Shown here piece after piece: positions 36,962 through 45,932 of a DNA stretch of 64,000 nt. How positions within the stretch are numbered: position 1 is the stretch's first letter; each line of letters begins with the position of its first letter. The position numbers were made by a program, and so were the translations under genes. This DNA comes from Phycisphaerae bacterium (lineage in GTDB: Bacteria; Planctomycetota; Phycisphaerae; Tepidisphaerales; Tepidisphaeraceae), in assembly GCA_026004655.1 (NCBI GenBank), contig BPJO01000009.1:1-64000 (forward strand). Direction: 5' to 3'. The notes beneath the pieces were generated by a model. That model saw only the letters and a program-made list of their open reading frames with translations. It was not told where the DNA came from and did not search any database.

Positions 36962-36994
36962 CGATCACTCATCCCTTTTAAGAACGAGTGATCG
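36962..36994. promoter_or_regulatory. Inverted repeat CGATCACTC / GAGTGATCG
   Basis: A perfect 9-base inverted repeat (36962-36970 and 36986-36994) with a 15-base centre. It lies in the divergent gap between the phosphatase gene and the nucleoside transporter gene, 18 bases before the transporter ATG. An operator for the transporter is the simplest reading; no T-run supports a terminator. Confidence 0.4.
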
Positions 36995-37012
36995 CTCGTA
37001 AACTTAACAATT

Positions 37013-38449
37013 ATGACCGACATTTCTTCTGATTCCGATTCAGTCGTGAACACAAAAATTGTTCCTCTTCAGTCGACCGTCACTTCCTCTTTGGTTCCGA
37101 CAACAGGTTATGCGTCCCTGGCCATCGGGCCGCGCCTGTCCGTTATGATGTTTCTCCAGTACGCGGTATGGGGGATTTGGCTACCGTACATTGCCAACTA
37201 TCTTGGCGCATCCATCTCTGAAGGGGGTTTGGGATTTACCGGCGCGCAGATCGGATGGATTTTAGGTCTAGCGGGTGCGAGCGGTGCATTATGTGCGCCT
37301 TTCATCGGTGGGCAGATTGCGGATCGTTATCTGAATGCCGAGCGCGCTCTGGCCATTCTTTTGTTGATCGGTGGGGCTATCAATATTGCGCTGGCTTACA
37401 CCACGGATTATTACACGTTTCTTTTTCTTTCGATCGCTTATTCCGTCGTTTACATGCCGACCTTGTCTCTGACCAATTCGATCGCATTTCAGAACCTACC
37501 TGATCCGGAAAAGCAGTTTCCTCCGATCCGGCTGTGGGGCACGATCGGGTGGATTGTTGCATCGGTTGCTTTTACCACGCTTTGGTTGAGCTACTCGGGT
37601 CATCTGGATTGGTTACAAAAATATCGAGTTTTGACCGTCTCCTCTGCAGACACGGTGGTTTCCGTCGATACCGCGATGGCTCAGGCGCTGTCAATGGACA
37701 AAATTGTCAACACCCAGCGGGTCGCTCATGCGCTCGTGTTGTCGGGTCTCATTTCGTTTGCTTACGCGATTTATGCTTTAGCTGCCTTGCCCAAGACCCC
37801 GCCAAAGCAAAATGTCGCCCATCCGTTGGCCTTTGCAGAGGCGTTTGGCTTATTTCGGAACCGCGCATTTTTGGTCGTAACTCTGGTAGCGTTGCCGATT
37901 GCGATGATCCACCAGTGTTACTTCTTCAGGGCTGGACCCTTTTTCGAAAATGCGGTTGGCGTGGCTAAGTCGAACATCGGACCGGTGATGGCAATCGGCC
38001 AGGCGTCTGAAATCTTTTTCCTCCTGATTCTGGGATACTTCATCAAGAGGTTGGGTTATAAGTGGGTGCTGATCCTAGGGTGTTGTGCGTATACAATCCG
38101 GTTCGGGATTTTCGCCTTGGGAACCCCGGCTACTTTGGTGATTGCTTCTCAGGCGTTACACGGGTTGAGTTATGGGTGTTTCTTTGCGGGTTCTTTCTTA
38201 TTGGTTGAGAAATTGGCTGGCGAGGACTTCAGACATTCGGCACAGACCGTTTTTGGTATGATTATTCTTGGTCTAGGACCGATCCTGGCCGGGTTTTATA
38301 ATCAGGAAATCTTAGAACGTGTCAGCAGTGGGGGTATTCAGTACGGACCGTTATGGAGTGTGCAGGCTTTGGTCGCTTTGGGCGCGTTGCTAATCCTTTT
38401 GGTCGGATTTCCGCAAAGAATCGCTGATTATCAGAGCAGTCAATCGTGA
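37013..38449 (+). CDS. Nucleoside transporter, MFS NupG-like family
   Basis: 478 residues with about twelve membrane helices. After a 35-residue soluble N-terminus comes RLSVMMFLQYAVWGIWLPYI, the hallmark of the nucleoside:H+ symporter family, then SEGGLGFTGAQIGWILG and the loop GGQIADRYLNAERALA. It imports nucleosides across the inner membrane. The nucleoside hydrolase at 3094 would be a logical partner but is 34 kb away. It stands alone between divergent and convergent neighbours. Confidence 0.9.
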   Translation: MTDISSDSDSVVNTKIVPLQSTVTSSLVPTTGYASLAIGPRLSVMMFLQYAVWGIWLPYIANYLGASISEGGLGFTGAQIGWILGLAGASGALCAPFIGGQIADRYLNAERALAILLLIGGAINIALAYTTDYYTFLFLSIAYSVVYMPTLSLTNSIAFQNLPDPEKQFPPIRLWGTIGWIVASVAFTTLWLSYSGHLDWLQKYRVLTVSSADTVVSVDTAMAQALSMDKIVNTQRVAHALVLSGLISFAYAIYALAALPKTPPKQNVAHPLAFAEAFGLFRNRAFLVVTLVALPIAMIHQCYFFRAGPFFENAVGVAKSNIGPVMAIGQASEIFFLLILGYFIKRLGYKWVLILGCCAYTIRFGIFALGTPATLVIASQALHGLSYGCFFAGSFLLVEKLAGEDFRHSAQTVFGMIILGLGPILAGFYNQEILERVSSGGIQYGPLWSVQALVALGALLILLVGFPQRIADYQSSQS

Positions 38450-38478
38450 TAAGGTGGTACGGGAACCCCCGAAATTTG

Positions 38479-39345
38479 TCATTTTATCAACGATTTAAGT
38501 CTTTCCAGATTGATGGAGTCCCAATCTCGACCGTCCGGGTGTTTGAGCTTGGGGGTTTCTAGAATCTTGGGAGTGTCGCGCCATCGTTTATCCCTGATCA
38601 TCGGCTTGAAACCTTCTTCTCCGATCATTCCAAGACCGATATGGTCGTGTCGATCGACTCGACTGCCCAGAGGTTTTTGGGAATCGTTCAAATGCCAGAC
38701 TCTCACCCGTTCGAGCCCGACTGTCGTATCGATTTGTCTGAGCAGGTGCTTATATTGAATATTACCTCGAAAATCATAGCCGGCAGCAAACAGGTGGGCT
38801 GTGTCCAGACATACGCCTAGCCGATCGGAATGACGATTTTGCTTGATGATACTTGACAGATGCTCCAATCGGTATCCCAACCCCGACCCCTGACCGGCTG
38901 TGATCTCTAGACAAACGATCGTGCGATGATCGGGATATTGTCCCAGAATCAGATCCAACGCCTCAGCCACTCGTTGACATCCTTCTGACTCACAGGCAGG
39001 ATCATCCCGTTGACCCATGTGTGCACCCGGATGCGTCACAAGATACGGAATCCCCAGCAAATGGCAGCGAACCAGCTCTTCCGTAAATAGTTCGATGCTT
39101 TTTTTCCTCAAATCAGGATCCGGCGAAGCCAGATTGATCAGATAACTGTCGTGGCTAACGACCTGATCAAATCCTAGCCTCCGGCATTCGTTTTGCCACC
39201 GCGCCCGTGACTCTTCACTCAAGGGAGGAACACGCCATTGCTGCTGATTTTTTGTAAAAACCTGGACCGTATCAAACCCTAGTCGTTCTGCTTCCAGAAC
39301 GGCTTTGTACATCCCGCCTGCGATTGAAAGATGAGAACCGAACAT
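38479..39345 (-). CDS. nfo: Endonuclease IV
   Basis: 288 residues, usual size. Cuts at abasic sites in DNA repair using three zinc ions. The TIM-barrel blocks are GSHLSIAGGMYKAVLEAE, VSHDSYLINLASPD, PYLVTHPGAHMG, CLETTAGQGSGLGYR-like CLEITAGQGSGLGYR, GVCLDTAHLFAAGYD, and WHLNDSQKPLGSRVDRHDHI with the metal-binding His and Asp residues. It is the last gene of the long minus-strand run from nusA. Confidence 0.96.
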   Translation of the reverse strand: MFGSHLSIAGGMYKAVLEAERLGFDTVQVFTKNQQQWRVPPLSEESRARWQNECRRLGFDQVVSHDSYLINLASPDPDLRKKSIELFTEELVRCHLLGIPYLVTHPGAHMGQRDDPACESEGCQRVAEALDLILGQYPDHRTIVCLEITAGQGSGLGYRLEHLSSIIKQNRHSDRLGVCLDTAHLFAAGYDFRGNIQYKHLLRQIDTTVGLERVRVWHLNDSQKPLGSRVDRHDHIGLGMIGEEGFKPMIRDKRWRDTPKILETPKLKHPDGRDWDSINLERLKSLIK

Positions 39346-39399
39346 TGAGAAATATCAAAATGAACATCGGGTAAAACACGAACCAGTCGATATCAATCC

Positions 39400-39771
39400 T
39401 TAACCCACGTCCTCTGAACGGGCAGGATTGACAGCCGAATCCCCCGTTGAAAGTGAATCACGTGTTCGCAGTTTAGCTGCCCGATTCAGAATCGCGATGG
39501 CTTCCTTTTCTGCTCGCTTTCGTTTCATTTCACGCAACTGAGACATTGTCCGGAGGATCGTTCGAACCATGAGGGTGGAAATTATCCCACAGACAAACGC
39601 GCCCACTGCCAACAATAACACGCTCGATTCGATCGTCCAGCCTTGTCCGAAAAAGATCCAAAGCTCTGTTTTGGTACCCAGGTTTTTGATCGAAAACAAA
39701 AAGATATAGACGGCGATGATCGAAAACACACCGATCTTCGTCCAAATCTTGATTTTCATCCACCAATTCAT
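39400..39771 (-). CDS. LapA-domain (DUF1049) membrane protein
   Basis: 123 residues with two membrane helices (about 10-28, WTKIGVFSIIAVYIFLFSI, and about 48-70, SVLLLAVGAFVCGIISTLM) and a basic helical cytoplasmic tail (MSQLREMKRKRAEKEAI). This is the layout of the LapA/YciS family, which helps lipopolysaccharide regulation in enterobacteria; its role here is unknown. It follows the prepilin peptidase after 12 bases. Confidence 0.7.
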   Translation of the reverse strand: MNWWMKIKIWTKIGVFSIIAVYIFLFSIKNLGTKTELWIFFGQGWTIESSVLLLAVGAFVCGIISTLMVRTILRTMSQLREMKRKRAEKEAIAILNRAAKLRTRDSLSTGDSAVNPARSEDVG

Positions 39772-39783
39772 CCTGATGGCTCC

Positions 39784-41031
39784 TTAGTGCCCCGAAACAC
39801 CCGGTGAAACAAGTTGTTGTACGGCCCAAAGCAAACCCTGCATTCCGGGTGCAAGATATAGCGCAATGGGGGTATAGAACAGTAAAACTATATAGGTGGC
39901 TAGACTGAGATATGGTCCGTAGGGAATTTCACGTCTTCCCTGACTCAACCATTGAACCAAGGCAATCAACAACCCGGCAGCCGGTGCGAGGAAAAATGCC
40001 ACGGTTGTGGCACCTGCTCCGATCACTGCACCTATTCCGAACATCAAATGCACGTCCCCGAGTCCCATGGCTTCACGTCCGAATCCATAGCTTCCCACGA
40101 TACGGAAGAACCACACAATCATCCCCCCGACGAGGGCGCCCCACAAGGATCCTAGCAACCCTGAGACCACTGTCTGAGATGAAAGTTGTCCCCACCAATG
40201 ACCTAGTTCTGGAATACTCAATACCAGCACTACCAACATCCCGGCCAGCAAACAAGGCGGCATCAAAAACACCATTTCCAGGCGAATTTCCCGTCTCACC
40301 CGCCAGGCAGGCCAGACTTCGGGACGTTGATCTTCAGGTAACTGTTCACGATCCTTTTCCAGCAACGGTTGATCATCTGCAAACGAACGTCGAATCATTC
40401 CTTTTTTCAATAAAAACAGGCTCAGCAAAAGGCCCAAGCTTCCGCCTAACGTAGCGGCATCGATCCAAGGGGTTTGATGCAAGTTTCCTAGATGCCCTTC
40501 AGGAATGAAAAATGCGTGAACAATCATGCCAATTCCTGCCGTCCACCAGCAAATTCCTAGCGGAATGATGTAATGCTCCGAATCTATCAGACTCGCACCC
40601 AACAAGGCGCCGATCAACCACAAATGCAAAACCAGAACAGGCCAATCACGGATCAATTCCAAGGTGTCGAACTGGATCCGGGTTATCCCCATCATGTCCG
40701 AAGCACGGTGCACTTCATAAGGCCCCCAGCCGTAGACAAACAGCATCAGAAAGTGAAACAGGAAAATTGATCCCGTCAACAACTCCACGACTGGGTAACG
40801 TATCGATATCGGACAACGACAATACCGGCATTTTCCCCTCAACCATAACCATCCGATCACCGGCACGTTGTCGTAAAATGCCAACCGATGATCACAATTC
40901 GGACAAGCCGAAGGCGGAGAAACTATCGACATCCCCCTCGGCATCCGATACACAATCACATTCAGAAAGCTCCCAACACAGGTACCGAGAAAAAAAACAA
41001 ACAACGCAACGGTCAAAGTCATCGGGTCCAT
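39784..41031 (-). CDS. Prepilin peptidase (A24 family), extended form
   Basis: 415 residues, much longer than the usual 250-290. The N-terminus shows FFLGTCVGSFLNVIVYRMPR and two CxxC pairs (CPNCDHR, CRYCRC), the zinc loop of the methylase part. The catalytic Asp motif is in GREAMGLGDVHLMFGIG (GxGD); the other catalytic Asp is likely in LGASLIDSEHYIIP. An extra hydrophilic stretch of about 40 residues (around DDQPLLEKDREQLPEDQRPE) and extra helices explain the length. It cleaves prepilins such as that at 6282. The stop codon of aroK is 3 bases upstream. Confidence 0.92.
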   Translation of the reverse strand: MDPMTLTVALFVFFLGTCVGSFLNVIVYRMPRGMSIVSPPSACPNCDHRLAFYDNVPVIGWLWLRGKCRYCRCPISIRYPVVELLTGSIFLFHFLMLFVYGWGPYEVHRASDMMGITRIQFDTLELIRDWPVLVLHLWLIGALLGASLIDSEHYIIPLGICWWTAGIGMIVHAFFIPEGHLGNLHQTPWIDAATLGGSLGLLLSLFLLKKGMIRRSFADDQPLLEKDREQLPEDQRPEVWPAWRVRREIRLEMVFLMPPCLLAGMLVVLVLSIPELGHWWGQLSSQTVVSGLLGSLWGALVGGMIVWFFRIVGSYGFGREAMGLGDVHLMFGIGAVIGAGATTVAFFLAPAAGLLIALVQWLSQGRREIPYGPYLSLATYIVLLFYTPIALYLAPGMQGLLWAVQQLVSPGVSGH

Positions 41032-41034
41032 GGG

Positions 41035-41550
41035 TTATACCAGTTTTGCAACCCTCACAACTACTTCATCCACCGAAAGATGAGTTACATCCAATTCCAC
41101 GGTCATGACTTCTCGATAAAGAGGTTGCCTGACCTGCAGCAAGGTACGAACTTCTTCAACCCCCCCGCCCAATGCTGTTAATGACGGACGCATCTCTGCT
41201 GTGGATTGATCCCGACATATTCTTTCATAAAGCACTTCCGGATCAGCACTTAAGTAAACTCGACTGTGAGGACTCTGCTTGAGAAGTTCACGGTTTTTTT
41301 CTTTTAGGATGATTCCCCCTCCGCAGCTGATTACCGTGGATTCTTTTCGTAAGGCTTCTTCAAGTACGTCGGATTCAAACTCTCGGAAGGCCGACTCCCC
41401 GTCTTGCTCAAAAATGGTTTTGATTGATTTGCCCGCTCGTTCCACGACCCGCTGATCGGTATCCACAAAATCCCACCACAACCGATCGGCCAGTTTCATC
41501 CCGACGGTCGTTTTCCCACTCCCTCGATATCCTAAAAGAACAATGCCCAT
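41035..41550 (-). CDS. aroK: Shikimate kinase
   Basis: 171 residues. Phosphorylates shikimate in aromatic amino acid synthesis. The Walker A loop is LLGYRGSGKTTVG, shikimate-binding residues lie in FVDTDQRVVERAG and DGESAFREFE, and CGGGIIL follows. The ATG at 41550 is chosen because the Walker loop begins seven residues in; the open frame extends 13 codons further without homology. Its C-terminus lies 3 bases before the prepilin peptidase. Confidence 0.93.
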   Translation of the reverse strand: MGIVLLGYRGSGKTTVGMKLADRLWWDFVDTDQRVVERAGKSIKTIFEQDGESAFREFESDVLEEALRKESTVISCGGGIILKEKNRELLKQSPHSRVYLSADPEVLYERICRDQSTAEMRPSLTALGGGVEEVRTLLQVRQPLYREVMTVELDVTHLSVDEVVVRVAKLV

Positions 41551-41594
41551 GAGCTGATTATCACGGCTAGTATCAAGGTCACAAGCCACAAACC

Positions 41595-43019
41595 CTAAGA
41601 AAATAATTCCGGCTGATCCGGGTCCTTAGCCAAGCTTTCAACCTTTCCATCACACAACCGGGTAATCAGAACGTCTCCGGATCGAATGTCTTTGATGGAT
41701 CGGATCATTTTCTGGTCCCTTTTCCGGAAAGTTATCGAATACCCGCGTTCCAGAATCCGGTTTGGGTTCAGCGCCTGCAGCTGACGGTCCAGTGATTCCA
41801 TCGTCTGCTTTCGACTCAGTAACCGGGTCAATCCGGCACGATACAGCAATCTGCCAAGGTTTTCGATTTTGGCCTTGAGAACCATGACTCTACCCCCTGG
41901 GTGCTGCACAGAAAAACGAGACTCAACCATGGTCAAACGACGCCTACACCCATCAGCCGTCTTATGCAGACCGACTTCTAGTTGTCTTTGATAGTCGTCC
42001 AATCTTTGTAGCATCTGGTTAATTCGATCGGTCGGACGTCGAAATACTTCATGTCTTTCGATCCATACTAATCTCTGTCGGGCTTGATTTAGTGTATGAC
42101 TCAGCGACCGAACCAGACGCTCCGAAGCTTTTTCGATCAGATCATGGGCCCGTTTCCAGTGAGTAACGGCCACTTGGGCGGCTTGGGTAGGCGTGTGTGC
42201 ATGATAATCCGCAACCAGATCCGCGATCGAGACGTCCACTTCATGACCGATCCCCGTAATGATCGGAACTCGACAGTCAGCAATCGCTCGAGCAACGCTC
42301 TCGGAATTGAACTCCCACAAGTCCTCCAGTGATCCTCCACCCCGGGCAAGAATAATCAGATCGATTTCTGGCTCGGAACTGAGCCTCAAAAGCATCCGGG
42401 CGATCCGCTCTGCACTGCCAGCTCCCTGGACCGGAACGTGACACAAAATCAGACGTATCCATGGGTATGACGAAAAAACCTTCCGTATGTCTTCAACAGC
42501 CGCTCCGTCTTGACTGGTCACTAGTGCGATCTGTTGGGGATAAAGAGGCAATTCTTTCTTTCGTGAAGGATCAAACAAACCCTCCTTCTCTAATTTTTCC
42601 TTCAGTGCGCGGAATTTTGCTTCCAAAACACCCTGCCCGATGGGAGTCAGTCGGGTGATATATAGTTGATACCGACCTCGCTGGGTGTATACACGGACAG
42701 AACCACGTACCACGACCCGCTGACCATTTTTCGGAATAGACGTCAACTTCTCGACATCGCTTTTAAACATCACACAGTCAATGCAGGATCGTTCATCCTT
42801 CAACGTCAAATAAATATGACCACTGGCACGATTGTAATTCAGATTGCTGATTTCTCCCTGAACGGTAACGGTCGTGGGAACACCGGACCGGATGACGGCA
42901 CTGATCATGTCGTTGAGCTGCGCAACGGTCAGTGGAGGATTATCTCCCATCACAGGTTCTTTTGTTTTCCGACCTAGTCGGGCCGAACGCGACTGAAACT
43001 CGAAAAACGATTCGGTCAT
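41595..43019 (-). CDS. xseA: Exodeoxyribonuclease VII large subunit
   Basis: 474 residues. N-terminal OB fold (VTVQGEISNLNYNRASGHIYLTL-type region, TLKDERSCIDCVMFK), catalytic domain with VTSQDGAAVEDIRKVF, ARGGGSLEDLWEFN and PIITGIGHEVDVSIADLVAD, then a long coiled coil and a conserved tail ERGYSITFRK. With XseB it degrades single-stranded DNA from both ends. The ATG at 43019 follows GAGGTGA. No xseB is next to it. Confidence 0.95.
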   Translation of the reverse strand: MTESFFEFQSRSARLGRKTKEPVMGDNPPLTVAQLNDMISAVIRSGVPTTVTVQGEISNLNYNRASGHIYLTLKDERSCIDCVMFKSDVEKLTSIPKNGQRVVVRGSVRVYTQRGRYQLYITRLTPIGQGVLEAKFRALKEKLEKEGLFDPSRKKELPLYPQQIALVTSQDGAAVEDIRKVFSSYPWIRLILCHVPVQGAGSAERIARMLLRLSSEPEIDLIILARGGGSLEDLWEFNSESVARAIADCRVPIITGIGHEVDVSIADLVADYHAHTPTQAAQVAVTHWKRAHDLIEKASERLVRSLSHTLNQARQRLVWIERHEVFRRPTDRINQMLQRLDDYQRQLEVGLHKTADGCRRRLTMVESRFSVQHPGGRVMVLKAKIENLGRLLYRAGLTRLLSRKQTMESLDRQLQALNPNRILERGYSITFRKRDQKMIRSIKDIRSGDVLITRLCDGKVESLAKDPDQPELFS

Positions 43020-43027
43020 GTGATTAT

Positions 43028-43804
43028 TCACCTCGCGAAACCCTGCAACCGAAGCCAGTTCGCGCACAGGATCGGCCAAGTGCTAAGGATAGGATCATTT
43101 TCTGCTAATCCCACCCCGTGACGACCCTCCTGATAACAATGTAACTCAAACTTCACACCGTTTCTGCGTAAAGCAGACGCATAAAGTAGGCTATTTTCTA
43201 CGGATACGCCCTGATCCGATACGGTGTGAAACAGAAAAGCGGGCGGCGTATCTGGAGTAACGTGCAATTCGTTGCTCAACAAACCCACAAGGTATGGGTC
43301 TGAGGGATCCGCCAGCAGATTCTGACGTGAACCCGTATGCGCAGACGGGGGATGAAGGGTGATCACGGGATAAAGCAGGACCGACAGTGCCGGTCGAGTA
43401 TCCTTTTCGTAATGGGTCGACAATGTGGCCGCAAGATGTCCACCTGCAGAAAAGCCCAATACACCAATCCGAAGCGGGTCAACTCCCCATTCCTTTGCCC
43501 GTTGACGGGTCATCCGCATCGATTGTGACAAATCGTTTAGAGGCTGAGGGTGTTTGTATGGCGCGACACGGTAATGGACGACGATTCCAGTGATTCCAAG
43601 CGTGTTCAACCATTCCGCGACCACGCCGGCTTCGTGTGGCGCACGACGGACGTATCCCCCACCAGGACAAACAAGCATCACAGCCCCGGTCGGGGAATCG
43701 GGTCGATACACTTCGATAAAAGGATGATCTTCCTGTGAATTACCTAGTCGACCTGGAACTTCGTCCCACAAGGGGAGCACGGCATCCGGTTTTCTGTCAG
43801 ACAT
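43028..43804 (-). CDS. Alpha/beta hydrolase, acetyl-esterase-like
   Basis: 258 residues. The oxyanion segment is LVCPGGGYVRRAPHE, the nucleophile elbow GFSAGGHLA, and the catalytic His sits in GRHGVGLA near the end. This is the pattern of the BD-FAE / acetyl xylan esterase-like group, cytoplasmic here because no signal peptide is seen. It may remove acetyl groups from plant sugars. The ATG at 43804 was chosen over one 42 bases upstream because the similarity starts after it. It overlaps nothing and lies 8 bases before xseA. Confidence 0.85.
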   Translation of the reverse strand: MSDRKPDAVLPLWDEVPGRLGNSQEDHPFIEVYRPDSPTGAVMLVCPGGGYVRRAPHEAGVVAEWLNTLGITGIVVHYRVAPYKHPQPLNDLSQSMRMTRQRAKEWGVDPLRIGVLGFSAGGHLAATLSTHYEKDTRPALSVLLYPVITLHPPSAHTGSRQNLLADPSDPYLVGLLSNELHVTPDTPPAFLFHTVSDQGVSVENSLLYASALRRNGVKFELHCYQEGRHGVGLAENDPILSTWPILCANWLRLQGFAR

Positions 43805-43824
43805 GACCTCATCATAATCAATTA

Positions 43825-44817
43825 CTACAAGGATGCCGATCCACAAGGGGGTAAATCGAGCATGGTTTTCAATCCCCGGGGGGCTTGCAGGATCTTTCGG
43901 GCGACATTCACCAAGGCCGCTGAGGTAGCGGTATCGCCGGGGGTTGAACCCGGAACAAGCATCCTAATCGTACGTTCGCCAACAATCTCAATTTCATCCC
44001 GTGGATCATTCGCTGCCAATGCCATTTTCAGGTCCAGTTCGATCTCCAAACCGTTGCGGGCATACCGACCGGTATTGCGCATCCCGCACACGAATCCGGG
44101 TTTAACTTCTCCAAGGTCACATCGGATCAACTGATCGGCAACGACCGGCTCGAGGGTAATCCGGACATCACTTTGCATCGGGTGATGCCCCAACCCTTGG
44201 GCTAGCATTACCACACTTTCACCAATTCCCATATGTCCGATCTTTTCCTCATCGGCCAGGGATTTAAACTTTTCAACGGTCATTGTGGAACCGATTTTTC
44301 TTTGAAGGGGCAGACGTCGGGTCAACGCATCGACAACCCGAACTACGCGGACTTTCCGAACCTTCCCCACCATCGACGATAAAACGACGGGCAGCAGATC
44401 CATGACAAAACCAGGATTGACACCTGTACCGACCAGTGTCACACCGGCTTTGGTTGCTTCTGTATGAATGACATCCGCCAGATGAGGATGTCGAAACCAC
44501 GGCCAGATCATCTGCTCACAGGATGTTACGCCATGAATCTGATGCCGGATCAAATCCCTCAGGGTAGGCGCCAGTCGGTCGAAATGCGAACCCGTTGTCA
44601 CAATCGCGATCTGAGGTTTAGGATCAACTTGTTCGAGACTTTCCACTACCGGAGGCGATCCCGGAACCGCTTCGGAATCAAGCTCATTCAAATACTTGGA
44701 TTGCTTGACCGGATTGATATCGACCAGACCCGATAGCTCAAGTCGGTTATCCTGTTGGATCAGCTTCGCTGCTGCAATACCGATCGGACCCAAACCTATG
44801 ACTGCAACTTTTATCAT
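43825..44817 (-). CDS. DapB-like / 2,4-diaminopentanoate dehydrogenase-like oxidoreductase
   Basis: 330 residues. The N-terminal Rossmann fold begins IKVAVIGLGPIGIAAAKLI. A TSCEQMIWPW segment and VTLVGTGVNPGFVMDLLPVVLSS follow, as in proteins related to dihydrodipicolinate reductase and 2,4-diaminopentanoate dehydrogenase. The true substrate is unknown; dihydrodipicolinate reductase itself is usually about 250-270 residues, so this is probably not DapB. It lies between the HhH-GPD-like gene and the esterase with gaps of about 20 bases. Confidence 0.75.
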   Translation of the reverse strand: MIKVAVIGLGPIGIAAAKLIQQDNRLELSGLVDINPVKQSKYLNELDSEAVPGSPPVVESLEQVDPKPQIAIVTTGSHFDRLAPTLRDLIRHQIHGVTSCEQMIWPWFRHPHLADVIHTEATKAGVTLVGTGVNPGFVMDLLPVVLSSMVGKVRKVRVVRVVDALTRRLPLQRKIGSTMTVEKFKSLADEEKIGHMGIGESVVMLAQGLGHHPMQSDVRITLEPVVADQLIRCDLGEVKPGFVCGMRNTGRYARNGLEIELDLKMALAANDPRDEIEIVGERTIRMLVPGSTPGDTATSAALVNVARKILQAPRGLKTMLDLPPCGSASL

Positions 44818-44835
44818 GCAACACGACCGGAAAAG

Positions 44836-45444
44836 TTACTTATGGCGTTTCAAAGCAGCCCGGCGGATCACAAAAAAAGCTTCGTAATGTTCATCTACCT
44901 TGAACTGAGATTCGAGAAACTTCTGGGCATCTTCCAAAGATGTTTCCGGCTCGAGACAGTCCTGATAGATCAGATAATCGAGCATTGTTTTGTCCACGGG
45001 AATGGCGGCTTCATCCAAGCCGAACAATGTGGTGTATCCTTCGACATACGGGGTCATTTCTGGTAGTTCCCGCAACATCGCGCGAGCCTCCTTGCGACCA
45101 AGTGTTTTCAGACGATCGAGGCTCAGCGTGTGCTCTTTTTCAAAAATCCCATTGAGAGTTTCACGTAACATGACCGCTCGATGGTCGATCTGGGGATATT
45201 TCGTCCCAATCAGATCGATCACTTCAAGTTCGGTGGCAACCCTCAGTTCGTTCAGATCAACGAACTCACGGTCGATCACCTTCCACGCTTCGGCACACCG
45301 GGCATCGGTCGTATCAAATGTCAGAATGCCCGATACCAGTGCTCGAACAGGATCGATCACCTGTTTCGGATCCGGCTTGGCCTCTTTGAGAAGTTTTTTG
45401 ACGAGGGATTTGAGATTTTCCGCATGCTTGGTCGCGTTTTTCAT
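44836..45444 (-). CDS. HhH-GPD-like protein lacking usual catalytic residues
   Basis: 202 residues, all-helical. The middle has the endonuclease III layout: helix-hairpin-helix region LRELPEMTPYVEGYTTL followed by AIPVDKTMLDYLIYQ, matching the family's V-D-T-H-V block. The Asp is kept, but the Lys expected in the hairpin (GRKTA in endonuclease III) is absent, and no four-Cys Fe-S loop follows. Glycosylase/lyase activity is therefore unlikely in the usual form; monofunctional binding or glycosylase action is possible. The start is 4 bases behind the stop of rbfA. Confidence 0.6.
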   Translation of the reverse strand: MKNATKHAENLKSLVKKLLKEAKPDPKQVIDPVRALVSGILTFDTTDARCAEAWKVIDREFVDLNELRVATELEVIDLIGTKYPQIDHRAVMLRETLNGIFEKEHTLSLDRLKTLGRKEARAMLRELPEMTPYVEGYTTLFGLDEAAIPVDKTMLDYLIYQDCLEPETSLEDAQKFLESQFKVDEHYEAFFVIRRAALKRHK

Positions 45445-45448
45445 GTTG

Positions 45449-45856
45449 TTATTCAGTTTTTCCTGATTCCCTGATTTCGTTCTGTCCCGACCGAGATGCT
45501 TTTAACTCATCTTCCTCTCGGACGGCCTTATCGATCAACTCAAGAACGTTCAATTCTTTTTTCAAATCTTCGTCGATATGAAACTTTAGATACGGGATTG
45601 TCCGCATCGGAAGGGTTTTCTGTAATTTTTGTCTCATCATCCCGGCTGAATGCTTTAAAGCGTTCAGAGCAGCAGTCTGTTTGCCTTCAGATCCCATGAT
45701 GGTGACAAATATATCCGCGATCGACAGGTCGGCCGAAACTTTCACCCGGGTAATACTTGGCATACCCGTCAAACGCGGATCGTTTAACTCCCGCATGATG
45801 ATACTCATCAGCTCCTGCTGGAGAGTGCTACCGATCATTTCTGTACGTCTACTCAT
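45449..45856 (-). CDS. rbfA: Ribosome-binding factor A
   Basis: 135 residues. KH-like fold with the family landmarks MIGSTLQQELMSIIMRELNDPRL, ITRVKVSADLSIADIFVTI, ALKHSAGMMRQKLQK and RTIPYLKFHIDED. RbfA helps mature the 5' end of 16S rRNA in the small subunit. It lies in the standard nusA-infB-ylxP-rbfA order. Confidence 0.95.
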   Translation of the reverse strand: MSRRTEMIGSTLQQELMSIIMRELNDPRLTGMPSITRVKVSADLSIADIFVTIMGSEGKQTAALNALKHSAGMMRQKLQKTLPMRTIPYLKFHIDEDLKKELNVLELIDKAVREEDELKASRSGQNEIRESGKTE

Positions 45857-45932
45857 ATAACTAATTTTAAGACAAACACTTATACTTAAATTCCTGTCGG
45901 GATCGGCCTACCCTTCCGCTCAACAGGTCGGA

